NCBI RefSeq assembly: GCF_003148645.1
Contig: NZ_QGGP01000003.1
Span: forward strand, 1-64,000
Reading direction: 5' to 3'
Length of the DNA stretch: 64,000 nt
From: Xanthomarina spongicola
GTDB lineage: Bacteria > Bacteroidota > Bacteroidia > Flavobacteriales > Flavobacteriaceae
In this document: in pieces, positions 43,211 to 52,299 of the stretch
How positions within the stretch are numbered: the first letter of the stretch is position 1
How the letters are laid out: every line of letters begins with the position of its first letter
Made by a program: the position numbers and the translations under genes
The notes under the pieces: generated by a model
Seen by the model: the letters and a program-made list of their open reading frames with translations, nothing else
What the model was told of the DNA's origin: nothing
Databases searched by the model: none

Positions 43211-46057
43211 ATGCAATATCATTTTAACGAGATAGAAGCCAAATGGCAAAAATATTGGGCTGAGAACAAAACGTTTCAAGCCACAAACCAAAGCGATAAG
43301 CCAAAGTATTATGTACTAGATATGTTTCCTTACCCAAGTGGTGCAGGATTGCATGTTGGACATCCTCTAGGTTATATTGCAAGTGATATTTATGCGCGTT
43401 ACAAACGCCATAAAGGCTTTAATGTGTTGCATCCTCAGGGTTATGATAGTTTTGGATTACCTGCTGAACAGTATGCCATTCAAACAGGTCAGCATCCAGC
43501 TTTAACTACTGAAGAAAATATAAAAACATACAGACGTCAATTAGACCAAATTGGTTTTTCATTCGATTGGTCTCGCGAAGTACGCACAAGTGACCCAAGT
43601 TATTACAAATGGACACAGTGGATTTTTATTCAATTATTTGAATCTTGGTACTGTAAAACGCATCAATGTGCATTTTCAATTTCCGAATTAGAAAAGTTAT
43701 TTTCAGAAGAAGGAAATGCTGGAGTAAATGCAGCTTGTGATGATGATGTTGAATATTTTACTGCTAAAGAATGGAACAGTTTTTCTTCAGATAAGAAATT
43801 AGTGGTCTTATTAAAATATAGATTAACGTATTTAGCTGAAACTGAGGTCAACTGGTGTCCTGCTCTAGGCACTGTTTTGGCGAATGATGAAATAGTAAAT
43901 GGCGTTTCAGAACGTGGTGGTCATCCTGTTGTTCGAAAAAAAATGACACAATGGTCTATGCGAATTTCTGCTTATGCAGAAAGATTGTTGCAAGGACTTG
44001 ACACTATTGATTGGACAGATTCATTAAAAGAAAGTCAGCGTAACTGGATTGGGAAATCGGTTGGAGCATCTGTTACTTTTAATGTACTTCCAAATGTCAC
44101 ACTGAGCGCAGACGAAGGGTCTCATAAAATAGATGTATTTACAACACGTCCTGACACCATTTTTGGAGTGAGTTTTATGACGCTTGCTCCAGAACATGAA
44201 TTAGTTTCACAAATCACAACACCAGAACAAAAAGCAGAAGTTGAAGCATACATTCAAGCTACTGCGAAACGTAGTGAACGCGATAGAATGGCAGATGTAA
44301 AAACCATTTCTGGTGTGTTTACAGGTGCTTATGCAGAACATCCGTTTAGCAAAAGGCTTATTCCAATTTGGGTTGGAGATTATGTGTTAGCTGGTTATGG
44401 AACAGGAGCTGTCATGTCTGTTCCTTGTGGTGATCAACGTGATTACGATTTTGCAAAACATTTTAATATTCCAATTCCTAATATTTTTGAAGGCATTGAT
44501 ATTTCTGAAGAAGCTTATGCTGATAAAGACAATACCATAATTGCTAATAGTGATTTCCTAAACGGGATGAACTACAAAAAAGCGACCAAACGAGCTATTT
44601 TCGAATTAGAGCAATTAGGTCAAGGCGAAGGAAAAACCAATTACAGATTACGTGATGCTGTGTTTTCTAGACAAAGATATTGGGGAGAACCATTTCCGGT
44701 CTATTACGTAAATGGCATGCCACAGATGATTGATAAAGCGCATTTACCAATCCGTTTGCCAGAAGTAGAAAAATATTTACCAACCGAAACTGGCGAGCCA
44801 CCTTTAGGTCGAGCAGATGTTTGGGCTTGGTGTACAGAAACCAATTCTGTAGTTGCAAACAATAAGATAAATAACACAACGGTGTTTCCTTTAGAACTAA
44901 ACACTATGCCTGGTTGGGCTGGAAGTTCTTGGTATTTCTTTAGATACATGGATGCACATAACGACCAAGAATTTGCAAGTGAAGATGCGCTTAAATACTG
45001 GGAAAATGTCGATTTATATATTGGAGGAAGCGAACATGCCACTGGACATTTATTATACTCACGTTTTTGGGTGAAGTTTATGAAAGATAGAGGTTTTGTT
45101 GGTGTGGAGGAACCTTTCAAAAAGCTGATTAACCAAGGGATGATTTTGGGGACGAGTGCTTTTGTTTATAGAGAAGATGGTACAAATAAGTATTTATCGA
45201 AAGGATTGATTGCTGATATAAATGTTCACCCAATTCACGTAAAAGTACAATACGTGAATGCTTCAGATGAGTTAGATATTGAAGGTTTAAAAAATGATGG
45301 TGAATTTGGAGAAGATTTTAAAGATGCAGAATTCATCTTAGAAGATGGCGTCTATAAAGTAGGTCGAGATGTTGAAAAAATGTCCAAATCCAAATACAAT
45401 GTGGTCAATCCAGATGCTATTTGTGAGCAATATGGTGCAGACAGTTTACGTCTTTATGAAATGTTTCTTGGACCTTTAGAACAATACAAACCTTGGAATA
45501 CTGCAGGAATTACAGGTGTTCATGGTTTCCTTAAAAAATTATGGAAACTGTATGTTGGGGAAAATGGACTAAATGTAGATGACTCAGAACCAACAAAAGA
45601 CAACCTGAAAACCCTTCATAAAACCATTAAAAAAGTAGAAGAAGATATTGAGAATTTCTCTTTCAATACATCAGTCTCTACCTTTATGATTGCCGTTAAT
45701 GAGTTAACAACTCAAAAATGTACAAGCAAACAAGTTTTAGAGCCACTATTGGTTTTATTGTCACCTTATGCACCACATATTGCTGAAGAATTATACAGTC
45801 AGTTAGGTCATAACAAATCTATTTCAACAGCTCCTTTTCCAAAATTTGATGAGAGTCATTTAGTGGAAAGTTCTAAAAATTATCCAATTTCTTTCAATGG
45901 TAAAATGCGTTTTACTTTAGAATTACCAATGGATATGAGCAAAGAAGATATAGAAGCAGCTGTCATGGCTCACGAAAAAACTAAAGAACAATTACAAGGT
46001 CGCGAACCTAAAAAAGTAATTGTTGTACCTGGAAAGATTGTGAATATTGTAGGGTAA
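43211..46057 (+). CDS. leuS: Leucine--tRNA ligase
   Basis: The 948-residue class I synthetase has the HIGH-type motif GLHVGHPLGYIASD near residue 50, the editing domain (VFTTRPDTIFGVSFMTLAPE, then GTGAVMSVPCGDQRDYDF), KMSKS as VEKMSKSKYNVVNPDA near residue 720, and the C-terminal anticodon-binding helices. A Bacteroidota-type insertion is seen near 140-200 (AFSISELEKLFSEEGNAG). A TAAATTTG box at 43063-43070 is a possible -7 element for a 140-base leader that includes a REP-like fragment at 43163-43187. Confidence 0.98.
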   Translation: MQYHFNEIEAKWQKYWAENKTFQATNQSDKPKYYVLDMFPYPSGAGLHVGHPLGYIASDIYARYKRHKGFNVLHPQGYDSFGLPAEQYAIQTGQHPALTTEENIKTYRRQLDQIGFSFDWSREVRTSDPSYYKWTQWIFIQLFESWYCKTHQCAFSISELEKLFSEEGNAGVNAACDDDVEYFTAKEWNSFSSDKKLVVLLKYRLTYLAETEVNWCPALGTVLANDEIVNGVSERGGHPVVRKKMTQWSMRISAYAERLLQGLDTIDWTDSLKESQRNWIGKSVGASVTFNVLPNVTLSADEGSHKIDVFTTRPDTIFGVSFMTLAPEHELVSQITTPEQKAEVEAYIQATAKRSERDRMADVKTISGVFTGAYAEHPFSKRLIPIWVGDYVLAGYGTGAVMSVPCGDQRDYDFAKHFNIPIPNIFEGIDISEEAYADKDNTIIANSDFLNGMNYKKATKRAIFELEQLGQGEGKTNYRLRDAVFSRQRYWGEPFPVYYVNGMPQMIDKAHLPIRLPEVEKYLPTETGEPPLGRADVWAWCTETNSVVANNKINNTTVFPLELNTMPGWAGSSWYFFRYMDAHNDQEFASEDALKYWENVDLYIGGSEHATGHLLYSRFWVKFMKDRGFVGVEEPFKKLINQGMILGTSAFVYREDGTNKYLSKGLIADINVHPIHVKVQYVNASDELDIEGLKNDGEFGEDFKDAEFILEDGVYKVGRDVEKMSKSKYNVVNPDAICEQYGADSLRLYEMFLGPLEQYKPWNTAGITGVHGFLKKLWKLYVGENGLNVDDSEPTKDNLKTLHKTIKKVEEDIENFSFNTSVSTFMIAVNELTTQKCTSKQVLEPLLVLLSPYAPHIAEELYSQLGHNKSISTAPFPKFDESHLVESSKNYPISFNGKMRFTLELPMDMSKEDIEAAVMAHEKTKEQLQGREPKKVIVVPGKIVNIVG

Positions 46058-46275
46058 CTTCTCGATACTATTTTGTTTCACTATGTTCTGCAAAATCACT
46101 CGAAGTGACGAAGCTAAAATCACACGTCAGTTCGAGTGTTTATTTTTGTAGCGATAGCAAAAAATAAATGTATCGAGAACACTTAGGCAAATAAAGAACC
46201 CAACCTAATATCAAAATCGTTCTGTGTCAGTTCGAGTGATTTTTAGTTTTTTAACTGAAAATTATATCGAGAACA
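46058..46275. repeat. REP-like hairpin repeats A1, B1 and B2 (left flank of the GIY-YIG gene)
   Basis: Three units of about 52 bp lie here. A1 is 46058-46111, starting acttctcgatac and ending cactcgaagtgacg. B1 is 46125-46180 and B2 is 46226-46275, both running cagttcgagtg...tatcgagaac. A is the reverse complement type of B. Each unit has conserved ends (TCGAG at both) and an internal hairpin (for example tttttagtt/aactgaaaa in B2). Confidence 0.75.
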
Positions 46276-46283
46276 TTTAAAAT

Positions 46284-46574
46284 CTACTTAAATTTCTTTT
46301 TAGCCAAATTTTGCAGTTTTTCGAATTCACCATTAATTAAAGCTTCCTTTTTTGCACGAGACCATTTTTTGATTTGTTTTTCACTTTGGATTGCTAATCT
46401 AATATCTGTGAAATCGGCATAGAAAACCAACTCAACTGGTTTTCGATTGTTTGTGTAACTATCTTTGTGTTTTCCAGATTGATGCTCAAGAAGTCTTTTT
46501 TCTAAATTAGAAGTCACTCCTGTGTAGTATGACCCATCAGAACACTTTAAGATGTAAACATAAGATAATTTCAT
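46284..46574 (-). CDS. GIY-YIG nuclease family protein
   Basis: The 96-residue single-domain protein has the full GIY-YIG core: YVYILKCSDGSYYTGVTSNL (GIY and YIG strands with the catalytic Tyr), the Arg in LEKRLLEH, and ELVFYADFTDIRLAIQSEKQ with the metal-binding Glu, followed by KKWSRAKKEALI. It belongs to the UPF0213-like group found in many copies in flavobacterial genomes. Cellular role unknown. It is closely boxed by five copies of the roughly 52-bp hairpin repeat. Confidence 0.9.
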   Translation of the reverse strand: MKLSYVYILKCSDGSYYTGVTSNLEKRLLEHQSGKHKDSYTNNRKPVELVFYADFTDIRLAIQSEKQIKKWSRAKKEALINGEFEKLQNLAKKKFK

Positions 46575-46589
46575 ATTTAAATATAATGA

Positions 46590-46723
46590 ACTTCTCGATA
46601 CAATTTTGTTTCACTATGTTCTACAAAATCACTCGAAGTGATGTAGACTGATATATAAAAAAAGCTTTACGTCAGTTCGAGTGATTTTCAGTTTTAAAAA
46701 CTGAAAATAGTATCGAGAACATC
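46590..46723. repeat. REP-like hairpin repeats A2 and B3 (right flank of the GIY-YIG gene)
   Basis: A2 (46590-46642) is nearly identical to A1, and B3 (46669-46723) matches B2, with stem ttttcagttttt/aaaaactgaaaa. A and B face each other, as in BIME elements. The order over the locus is A1-B1-B2-gene-A2-B3. Confidence 0.75.
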
Positions 46724-46764
46724 CAAAACATAATATTTCGTATTTTAGAGGCTAAACTGATATT

Positions 46765-47289
46765 ATGAAATCTCTCTGGTTATTCATGTTTCTTGTTGCA
46801 AGCTTTTCAACAAAAGCCCAAACCGATTCCTTGCAATTCCCACAGGATTTTTATGGTATCTATAAAGGCGATTTACAAATTGTAAATGCTCGTGGCAGAC
46901 AAACCATTCAAATGGAGTTTCATTTAAATAAAACAGATTCTATTGGTAAATATCAATACATGTTGGTTTATATTATGAATGGAGAACGTCAAGAACGTAA
47001 ATACAATCTTATTGAAAAAGATGCTTCAAAAGGCAACTATATTGTTGACGAAAACAATGGCATTTTATTAGATGCAAAACTTATAGACAATACCATTTAT
47101 AGCATGTTTGAAGTGCAAGACAACATCTTAACAACTACAGAGCGTTTCTATAAAGATGCCATGGATTTTGAAATTACAGTTACCAATAGAACACAAAAAG
47201 TAATTACTGGAACCAAAGGAGAAGATGCAACCGAGGTTATTTCTTATCCTATTTTTGCAGTCCAGAAAGCGCGCTTAATAAAACAATAA
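46765..47289 (+). CDS. Hypothetical secreted protein
   Basis: The 174-residue protein has a Sec signal peptide (MKSLWLFMFLVASFSTKAQ). The body starts QFPQDFYGIYKGDLQIVN and continues with strand-rich sequence (TIQMEFHLNKTDSIGKYQYM; GNYIVDENNGILLDAKLIDN; MDFEITVTNRTQKVITG), suggesting a small beta-barrel. It is probably periplasmic. I recognise it as a recurring flavobacterial hypothetical protein without known function. A REP-like fragment (ttgcaaggagtgaaacaacg) lies downstream at 47299-47318. Confidence 0.75.
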   Translation: MKSLWLFMFLVASFSTKAQTDSLQFPQDFYGIYKGDLQIVNARGRQTIQMEFHLNKTDSIGKYQYMLVYIMNGERQERKYNLIEKDASKGNYIVDENNGILLDAKLIDNTIYSMFEVQDNILTTTERFYKDAMDFEITVTNRTQKVITGTKGEDATEVISYPIFAVQKARLIKQ

Positions 47290-47449
47290 ATTATGTTATT
47301 GCAAGGAGTGAAACAACGTGTCAATCTATGTCAATGACTTTAAGATTTAAGATGTTATGTCAGATAAGTTATGACAAAATTTCTTAACGAAAATTTGGCT
47401 TATTATTTGCAATATATCATGTAATTTTACATTAATAAATTAAATAAAA

Positions 47450-48148
47450 ATGATTGGATATTATATATTAATTGGAGCCATTGGGCTTGTAAGTTGGTTA
47501 GTAAGCAATAAGCTAAAAAAGAAATTTGCTTTTTACTCTAAAGTGCAATTAAGAAATGGCATGAGTGGGAAAGAAATTGCCGAAAAAATGTTGGCAGATA
47601 ATGGCATTTACGATGTTGAAGTTATTTCAACACCTGGACAACTTACAGACCATTATAATCCTAAAAACAAAACAGTTAACTTAAGTGAATCTGTTTATAA
47701 TCAAAAAAATGCAGCTTCTGCAGCAGTAGCAGCTCATGAGTGTGGTCATGCTGTACAACACGCACAAGCATACCAATGGTTACAAATGCGTTCTGCTTTA
47801 GTGCCAATGGTAAGTGTAACTTCTGGTATGTCTCAATGGTTAATAATTGGAGGCTTGGTGTTAGGTGGAGCAGCAGGAATAGGTTTAGGTTGGTATGTAG
47901 CAGTTGCTGGTGTTATTTTTATGGGCTTAGCAACCATATTTAGCTTTATTACACTTCCTGTAGAATACGATGCAAGTAATAGAGCCTTAGCTTGGTTAAA
48001 AGCAAAAAATATGGTGACACCTGAAGAATATAAAGGTTCTGAAGATGCGCTAAAATGGGCAGCTAGAACCTACTTAGTAGCAGCAATTGGAGCATTAGCG
48101 TCTTTAATGTATTGGGCTTTGCAAGTTTTTGGTGGAAGTAGAGACTAA
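47450..48148 (+). CDS. Neutral zinc metallopeptidase of the YugP family
   Basis: The 232-residue membrane protein has an N-terminal membrane segment, the zinc motif AAHECGHAVQHAQAYQWLQM (HExxH), the preceding substrate-side region IYDVEVISTPGQLTDHYNPK, and three further membrane segments (IIGGLVLGGAAGIGLGWYVA and beyond). It ends AIGALASLMYWALQVFGGSRD. The distal zinc ligand is likely in LPVEYDASNRAL. The substrate is unknown. It is monocistronic, closed by a strong terminator. Confidence 0.93.
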   Translation: MIGYYILIGAIGLVSWLVSNKLKKKFAFYSKVQLRNGMSGKEIAEKMLADNGIYDVEVISTPGQLTDHYNPKNKTVNLSESVYNQKNAASAAVAAHECGHAVQHAQAYQWLQMRSALVPMVSVTSGMSQWLIIGGLVLGGAAGIGLGWYVAVAGVIFMGLATIFSFITLPVEYDASNRALAWLKAKNMVTPEEYKGSEDALKWAARTYLVAAIGALASLMYWALQVFGGSRD

Positions 48149-48166
48149 TATTAAAACACATATTTT

Positions 48167-48205
48167 AAAACCGAACACTTCTTTATTAAGTGTTCGGTTT
48201 TTTTA
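48167..48205. terminator. Bidirectional terminator between yugP-like and lrp-like genes
   Basis: A 12-bp perfect stem (aaccgaacactt with its complement), a 7-base loop and flanking A- and T-runs are present between convergent genes. Confidence 0.9.
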
Positions 48206-48673
48206 AATTTTAATCTGTCTATCTATTTGCTGATTTAATGAAATAAAGGTTTCTGTTCTCGAAACCCCTTCAATAGATTGGATATCCTTATTTAATAAGT
48301 GCATTAAATGCTCGTTGTCTTTACAAAGTATTTTAATAAAAATACTCCAGTTTCCTGTGGTATAATGGCATTCCAAGACTTCAGGTATTTTTTGAAGCTG
48401 TTTTACAGCTTCTGGATTACTCATAGCTTTATCAAGATAAATGCCAATAAATGCCATGGTTGTATAACCTAAGACTTTGGGATTGATAACAAATTTAGAA
48501 CCAGAAATAATGCCTGATTTTTCAAGTTTTCTCAATCGTTGATGAATAGCTGCGCCAGAAATACCAACCTGTCTGGCAATTTCTAGTATAGGTGTTCTGG
48601 CATCTTTCATTAAAGCACGAAGAATAGCTTTATCGATACCATCTATTTCAATATTTTGATTGACAACTTTCAA
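48203..48673 (-). CDS. Lrp/AsnC family transcriptional regulator
   Basis: The 156-residue protein has an N-terminal helix-turn-helix (IDKAILRALMKDARTPILEI, then ARQVGISGAAIHQRLRKLEK) and a C-terminal RAM/AsnC ligand-binding domain (VLGYTTMAFIGIYLDKA; LECHYTTGNWSIFIKILCKD; GVSRTETFISLNQQI). Such regulators sense amino acids and form octamers. It lies 9 bp downstream of the saccharopine dehydrogenase-like gene on the same strand, so it may respond to lysine or a related metabolite and act on that enzyme. Confidence 0.94.
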   Translation of the reverse strand: MKVVNQNIEIDGIDKAILRALMKDARTPILEIARQVGISGAAIHQRLRKLEKSGIISGSKFVINPKVLGYTTMAFIGIYLDKAMSNPEAVKQLQKIPEVLECHYTTGNWSIFIKILCKDNEHLMHLLNKDIQSIEGVSRTETFISLNQQIDRQIKI

Positions 48674-48682
48674 AAAAAATAA

Positions 48683-50047
48683 TTATAAGTTTAAAGGATT
48701 ATAACCTAAATAAGGAACTTCTGTTTCCTTAAACGTAATGCCATATTCTTCCAATTCTTTTAAAATAGGATCGTAAACTTCTTTTGTAATAGGCATTTGT
48801 ACTCCAGGAGTCGTTATTTTTTCATTTAAAATAGCTAATGTTGCTATAGCAACTGGTAAACCTACTGTTTTAGCCATGGCAGTATAAACTCTATCTTCGC
48901 CTAGAGTAACCATAGTGGCATCAATCTGAAACTTTTCACCATTAAGTTCGTATCCAAATTTATGATACATAACTATCATGTCTTTTTCATCTTCATTAAG
49001 AGTCCAGCTTTCTTCTAAAATCTTCTGAAGAATTTGAGCAGGAGTCGCTTTTTTTAATTCTACCATTTTTTTATTACTAAAAAGATCTAGTTCTAACAGC
49101 TTGTCCCAAACAATATCATCTTGATCAATTTTTAGTGCATGTCTAAATTTAAGCTCTACAGAATCGGTTGGACTATAAGGTAAAAATGCATTTACAAAAT
49201 CGCGATAGCTCATATTCTCGCTATCATCTATTGTGTACTCATCGTCTGTCATTCCTAGCTGTACAAACATATTCCATGCTCTAGAAAAACCAACTCGACG
49301 CATGGTTCCACGATAAAGTGTTTTAGCACTGTTTAAGCCATATGCAGATTGATATTTTAAAGAATCTCTATTGGCATATCCTTCAAATCTGCCATAACCT
49401 TCTACATCTAAAAATTCGGTTCTTCTAAAAAGTCTATTATAAGGAATGTATTTATAAGTGCCTTCTTGCAAGAATTTTGCAGCTCCACCTTGACCTGCAA
49501 CTACTACATTTCTTGGATTCCACGTAAACTTGTAATTCCATAAATTATTATCACTTTCAGGAGCAACCAATCCACCAGTAAAAGATTCGAATAAAATAAT
49601 TTCACCACCTTTTTCTCTAATTCTATCTATTACTTGCATGGCACTCATGTGGTCAATCCCTGGATCAACACCAATTTCGTTCATAAATACAAGGCCTTTT
49701 TCTGTAGCAGCTTTATCAAGTTTTTGCATATCTTCACTTATATATGAAGCTGTAATCATGTTTTTATTAAAACTGATGCAATCTTTAGCAACTTCTACAT
49801 GAAATCTAGCTGGAAGCATAGATATTACGATATCTGAATTTTGAATGGCGTTTTGTCTGGATTTTTTATCAAATACATCAAGCATAATAGCTTGTGCATT
49901 ATCATGATTTCCTATAAGTTTTTTTGCATTTGTAAAGTTGACATCGCCAACTATTACTAGTAAATCTTCTTGTTCTGATTTGTCTAATAAATATTTTATA
50001 AGATATGATGCAGATTTTCCTGCACCAATTACTAAAATCTTTCGCAT
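48683..50047 (-). CDS. Saccharopine dehydrogenase family protein
   Basis: The 454-residue protein has an N-terminal Rossmann fold (MRKILVIGAGKSASYLIKYL), DIVISMLPARFHVEVAKDCI, the dinucleotide/substrate region FMNEIGVDPGIDHMSAMQVI, and a C-terminal catalytic domain with FESFTGGLVAPESDNN and NLWNYKFTWNPRNVVVAGQGG. Family members interconvert saccharopine with glutamate and lysine or aminoadipate semialdehyde. Here lysine catabolism is the likely role, supported by the adjacent Lrp-type gene. The ORF is full length. Confidence 0.92.
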   Translation of the reverse strand: MRKILVIGAGKSASYLIKYLLDKSEQEDLLVIVGDVNFTNAKKLIGNHDNAQAIMLDVFDKKSRQNAIQNSDIVISMLPARFHVEVAKDCISFNKNMITASYISEDMQKLDKAATEKGLVFMNEIGVDPGIDHMSAMQVIDRIREKGGEIILFESFTGGLVAPESDNNLWNYKFTWNPRNVVVAGQGGAAKFLQEGTYKYIPYNRLFRRTEFLDVEGYGRFEGYANRDSLKYQSAYGLNSAKTLYRGTMRRVGFSRAWNMFVQLGMTDDEYTIDDSENMSYRDFVNAFLPYSPTDSVELKFRHALKIDQDDIVWDKLLELDLFSNKKMVELKKATPAQILQKILEESWTLNEDEKDMIVMYHKFGYELNGEKFQIDATMVTLGEDRVYTAMAKTVGLPVAIATLAILNEKITTPGVQMPITKEVYDPILKELEEYGITFKETEVPYLGYNPLNL

Positions 50048-50126
50048 AATGAAAATTGTTGAGTATTTTTGTAAATACGAATGTAATAAATACTAAGTGC
50101 ATTAAAAACACAAAGGATAATTTAAT

Positions 50127-50522
50127 ATGAACAAAAAAATTCTAATTACTGCATCAATTTTGGGAGTCTTAAGTATAGTATTAGGAGCTTTTGCATCTCA
50201 TGGATTAAAAGAATTAATTTCAGAGGAAGCTATAAGAACTTTCGAAACTGGTGTAAAATACCAAATGTATCATGCTATTTTATTGTTATTTGTAGGTAAC
50301 TCATTATTAGTTAGTGTAAAGTCTAAAAAAGCCATCTTTTTTTTAGTAATAACAGGATTATTATTTTTTTCTGGCTCTATTTATGGCTTAGCAACTAATA
50401 GTATAACAACTTTTGATTTCAAAAACATAGGATTTATTACACCTATAGGAGGTTTGTTATTAATAATGTCATGGATAATATTGTTAATAAACTTTTTAAA
50501 AATGAAGACTGATAATTCATAA
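50127..50522 (+). CDS. DUF423 family small membrane protein
   Basis: The 131-residue protein has four membrane segments and the DUF423 signatures LGVLSIVLGAFASHGLKELI and TFETGVKYQMYHAILLLFVG, followed by FSGSIYGLATNSI and FITPIGGLLLIMSWI. It is widespread in bacteria (E. coli YgdD) with no settled function. It is divergent from the saccharopine dehydrogenase-like gene and 60 bp upstream of pckA. Confidence 0.93.
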   Translation: MNKKILITASILGVLSIVLGAFASHGLKELISEEAIRTFETGVKYQMYHAILLLFVGNSLLVSVKSKKAIFFLVITGLLFFSGSIYGLATNSITTFDFKNIGFITPIGGLLLIMSWIILLINFLKMKTDNS

Positions 50523-50582
50523 AATAAGTGCTTACTTTAAAATAAAATTTTAATTTTGCACATTAAACAACACAAAATAATT

Positions 50583-52193
50583 ATGGTAGATCATACCCAA
50601 GCATCCAATTCAATTTCATTAGAGAAATACGGAATAAAAAATGCCAAAGTACAATATCAATTATCCCCAAAACAACTTCACGAAATAACTATAGCAAAAG
50701 GACAAGGTGTAGAAGCTTCTTCAGGAGCTTTAGCTGTAAATACTGGAGAATTTACAGGAAGATCACCTAAAGATAGATTTATAGTAAAAGATAGTATTAC
50801 AGAAGATAAAATTTGGTGGGGAAACGTTAACATCCCTTTTGAATCTGATAAGTTTCAAAAACTATACAATAAAGTAGTTGCTTATTTATCTGAAAAAGAA
50901 GTGTTTGTAAGGGATAGTTATGCCTGTGCAGACGAAAAATATAAATTAAACATTCGTGTAATTAACGAACAACCTTGGATGAACATGTTTGCTTACAATA
51001 TGTTTTTACGTCCAACGGAAGAAGAATTAAAAAACTTTACGCCTGAATGGACCATTGTAAACGCACCAGGATTTATGGCAGATCCAGAAGTTGATGGTAC
51101 CAGACAACATAATTTTGCTATTTTAGATTTTACAAGAAAAATTGCTTTAATAGGAGGAACTGGATATACAGGAGAAATTAAGAAAGGTATTTTTTCTGCA
51201 TTGAACTTTATTTTACCAGTTTTCAAAAACACCTTACCAATGCATTGTAGTGCTAATGTTGGAGAAGATGGAGATACTGCTATATTCTTTGGCTTATCTG
51301 GTACAGGAAAAACTACGCTTTCTGCAGATCCAGAACGTAAGTTAATTGGAGATGATGAACATGGTTGGACAAACGAAAACACCGTATTTAATTTTGAGGG
51401 AGGATGCTATGCAAAAGTTATAAACCTTTCAAAAGAAAATGAACCAGACATCTATAATGCTATAAAACCGGGAGCTATTCTTGAGAATGTTATCTTGAAT
51501 GATAAAGGAGAAGTAATGTTTGAAGATACTTCAATCACTCAAAATACTCGCGTAAGTTATCCTATTGACCATATAAATAATATTCAAGTACCATCTATTG
51601 GTAAAAATCCAAAGAACATTTTCTTTTTAACAGCAGATGCTTTTGGTGTGTTACCTCCAATTTCTAGATTAAGTCCAGGACAAGCTGCATATCATTTTAT
51701 TTCTGGTTATACAGCTAAAGTTGCTGGTACAGAAGCAGGGATAGACGAGCCATTACCAAGTTTCTCGGCTTGTTTTGGAGCACCTTTTATGCCATTACAT
51801 CCAACGAAGTACGCCGAAATGTTAAGTGCTAAAATGAAAGCTTCTGGAGTTAATGTATGGTTAATTAATACAGGTTGGACAGGAGGTCCTTATGGTGTTG
51901 GTAGCCGAATTAAACTTAAATATACAAGAGCAATGATTTCTGCTGCACTTAATGGAGATTTAGATGAAGTTACACCAGAAACTTATAGAACACATTCTGT
52001 TTTTGGTTTAAAACAACCAAGAACATGTCCAGGTGTTCCAGATGAGGTTTTAAGTTCTAGAGCGACATGGAATGATGACGAAGGTTATTATAAAGCTGCT
52101 TATAAACTATCTGAATCATTTAGAGAAAATTTTAAGAAATTTGAAGAATATGCAAACGAAGAAATTCTTGCAGGAGCTCCAAATATCAAGTAA
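50583..52193 (+). CDS. pckA: Phosphoenolpyruvate carboxykinase (ATP)
   Basis: The start is ATG 50583 (MVDHTQASNSISLEKYGIKN), since the upstream open stretch from 50556 holds the promoter box. The 536-residue enzyme converts oxaloacetate and ATP to PEP, CO2 and ADP, the first step of gluconeogenesis. Visible are the kinase-1a loop FFGLSGTGKTTLSADPERKL, kinase-2 IGDDEHGWTNENTVFNFEGG, TGRSPKDRFIVKD and the ATP-type TGWTGGPYGVGSRIKLKYTR. A TAATTTTG box at 50551-50558 fits a -7 element. A perfect palindrome terminator follows. Confidence 0.97.
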   Translation: MVDHTQASNSISLEKYGIKNAKVQYQLSPKQLHEITIAKGQGVEASSGALAVNTGEFTGRSPKDRFIVKDSITEDKIWWGNVNIPFESDKFQKLYNKVVAYLSEKEVFVRDSYACADEKYKLNIRVINEQPWMNMFAYNMFLRPTEEELKNFTPEWTIVNAPGFMADPEVDGTRQHNFAILDFTRKIALIGGTGYTGEIKKGIFSALNFILPVFKNTLPMHCSANVGEDGDTAIFFGLSGTGKTTLSADPERKLIGDDEHGWTNENTVFNFEGGCYAKVINLSKENEPDIYNAIKPGAILENVILNDKGEVMFEDTSITQNTRVSYPIDHINNIQVPSIGKNPKNIFFLTADAFGVLPPISRLSPGQAAYHFISGYTAKVAGTEAGIDEPLPSFSACFGAPFMPLHPTKYAEMLSAKMKASGVNVWLINTGWTGGPYGVGSRIKLKYTRAMISAALNGDLDEVTPETYRTHSVFGLKQPRTCPGVPDEVLSSRATWNDDEGYYKAAYKLSESFRENFKKFEEYANEEILAGAPNIK

Positions 52194-52213
52194 AAATTAG
52201 ATTAAAACACATT

Positions 52214-52243
52214 AAAATCAGCTATATAGCTGATTTTTTTTTT
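52214..52243. terminator. Palindromic terminator after pckA
   Basis: A 12+12 perfect palindrome (aaaatcagctat and complement) is followed by a run of ten T bases (TTTT within the stem plus the tail). Confidence 0.92.
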
Positions 52244-52299
52244 GGAAAAGAGTTTATTATACAGTAGTTTTATCATTCACAATATTAAAATTAAACATT

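Noticed and set aside
46058-46723. CRISPR-like repeat array
   Set aside because: Repeats are in both orientations, irregularly spaced, contain hairpins and surround a GIY-YIG gene. There are no cas genes and no uniform spacers.
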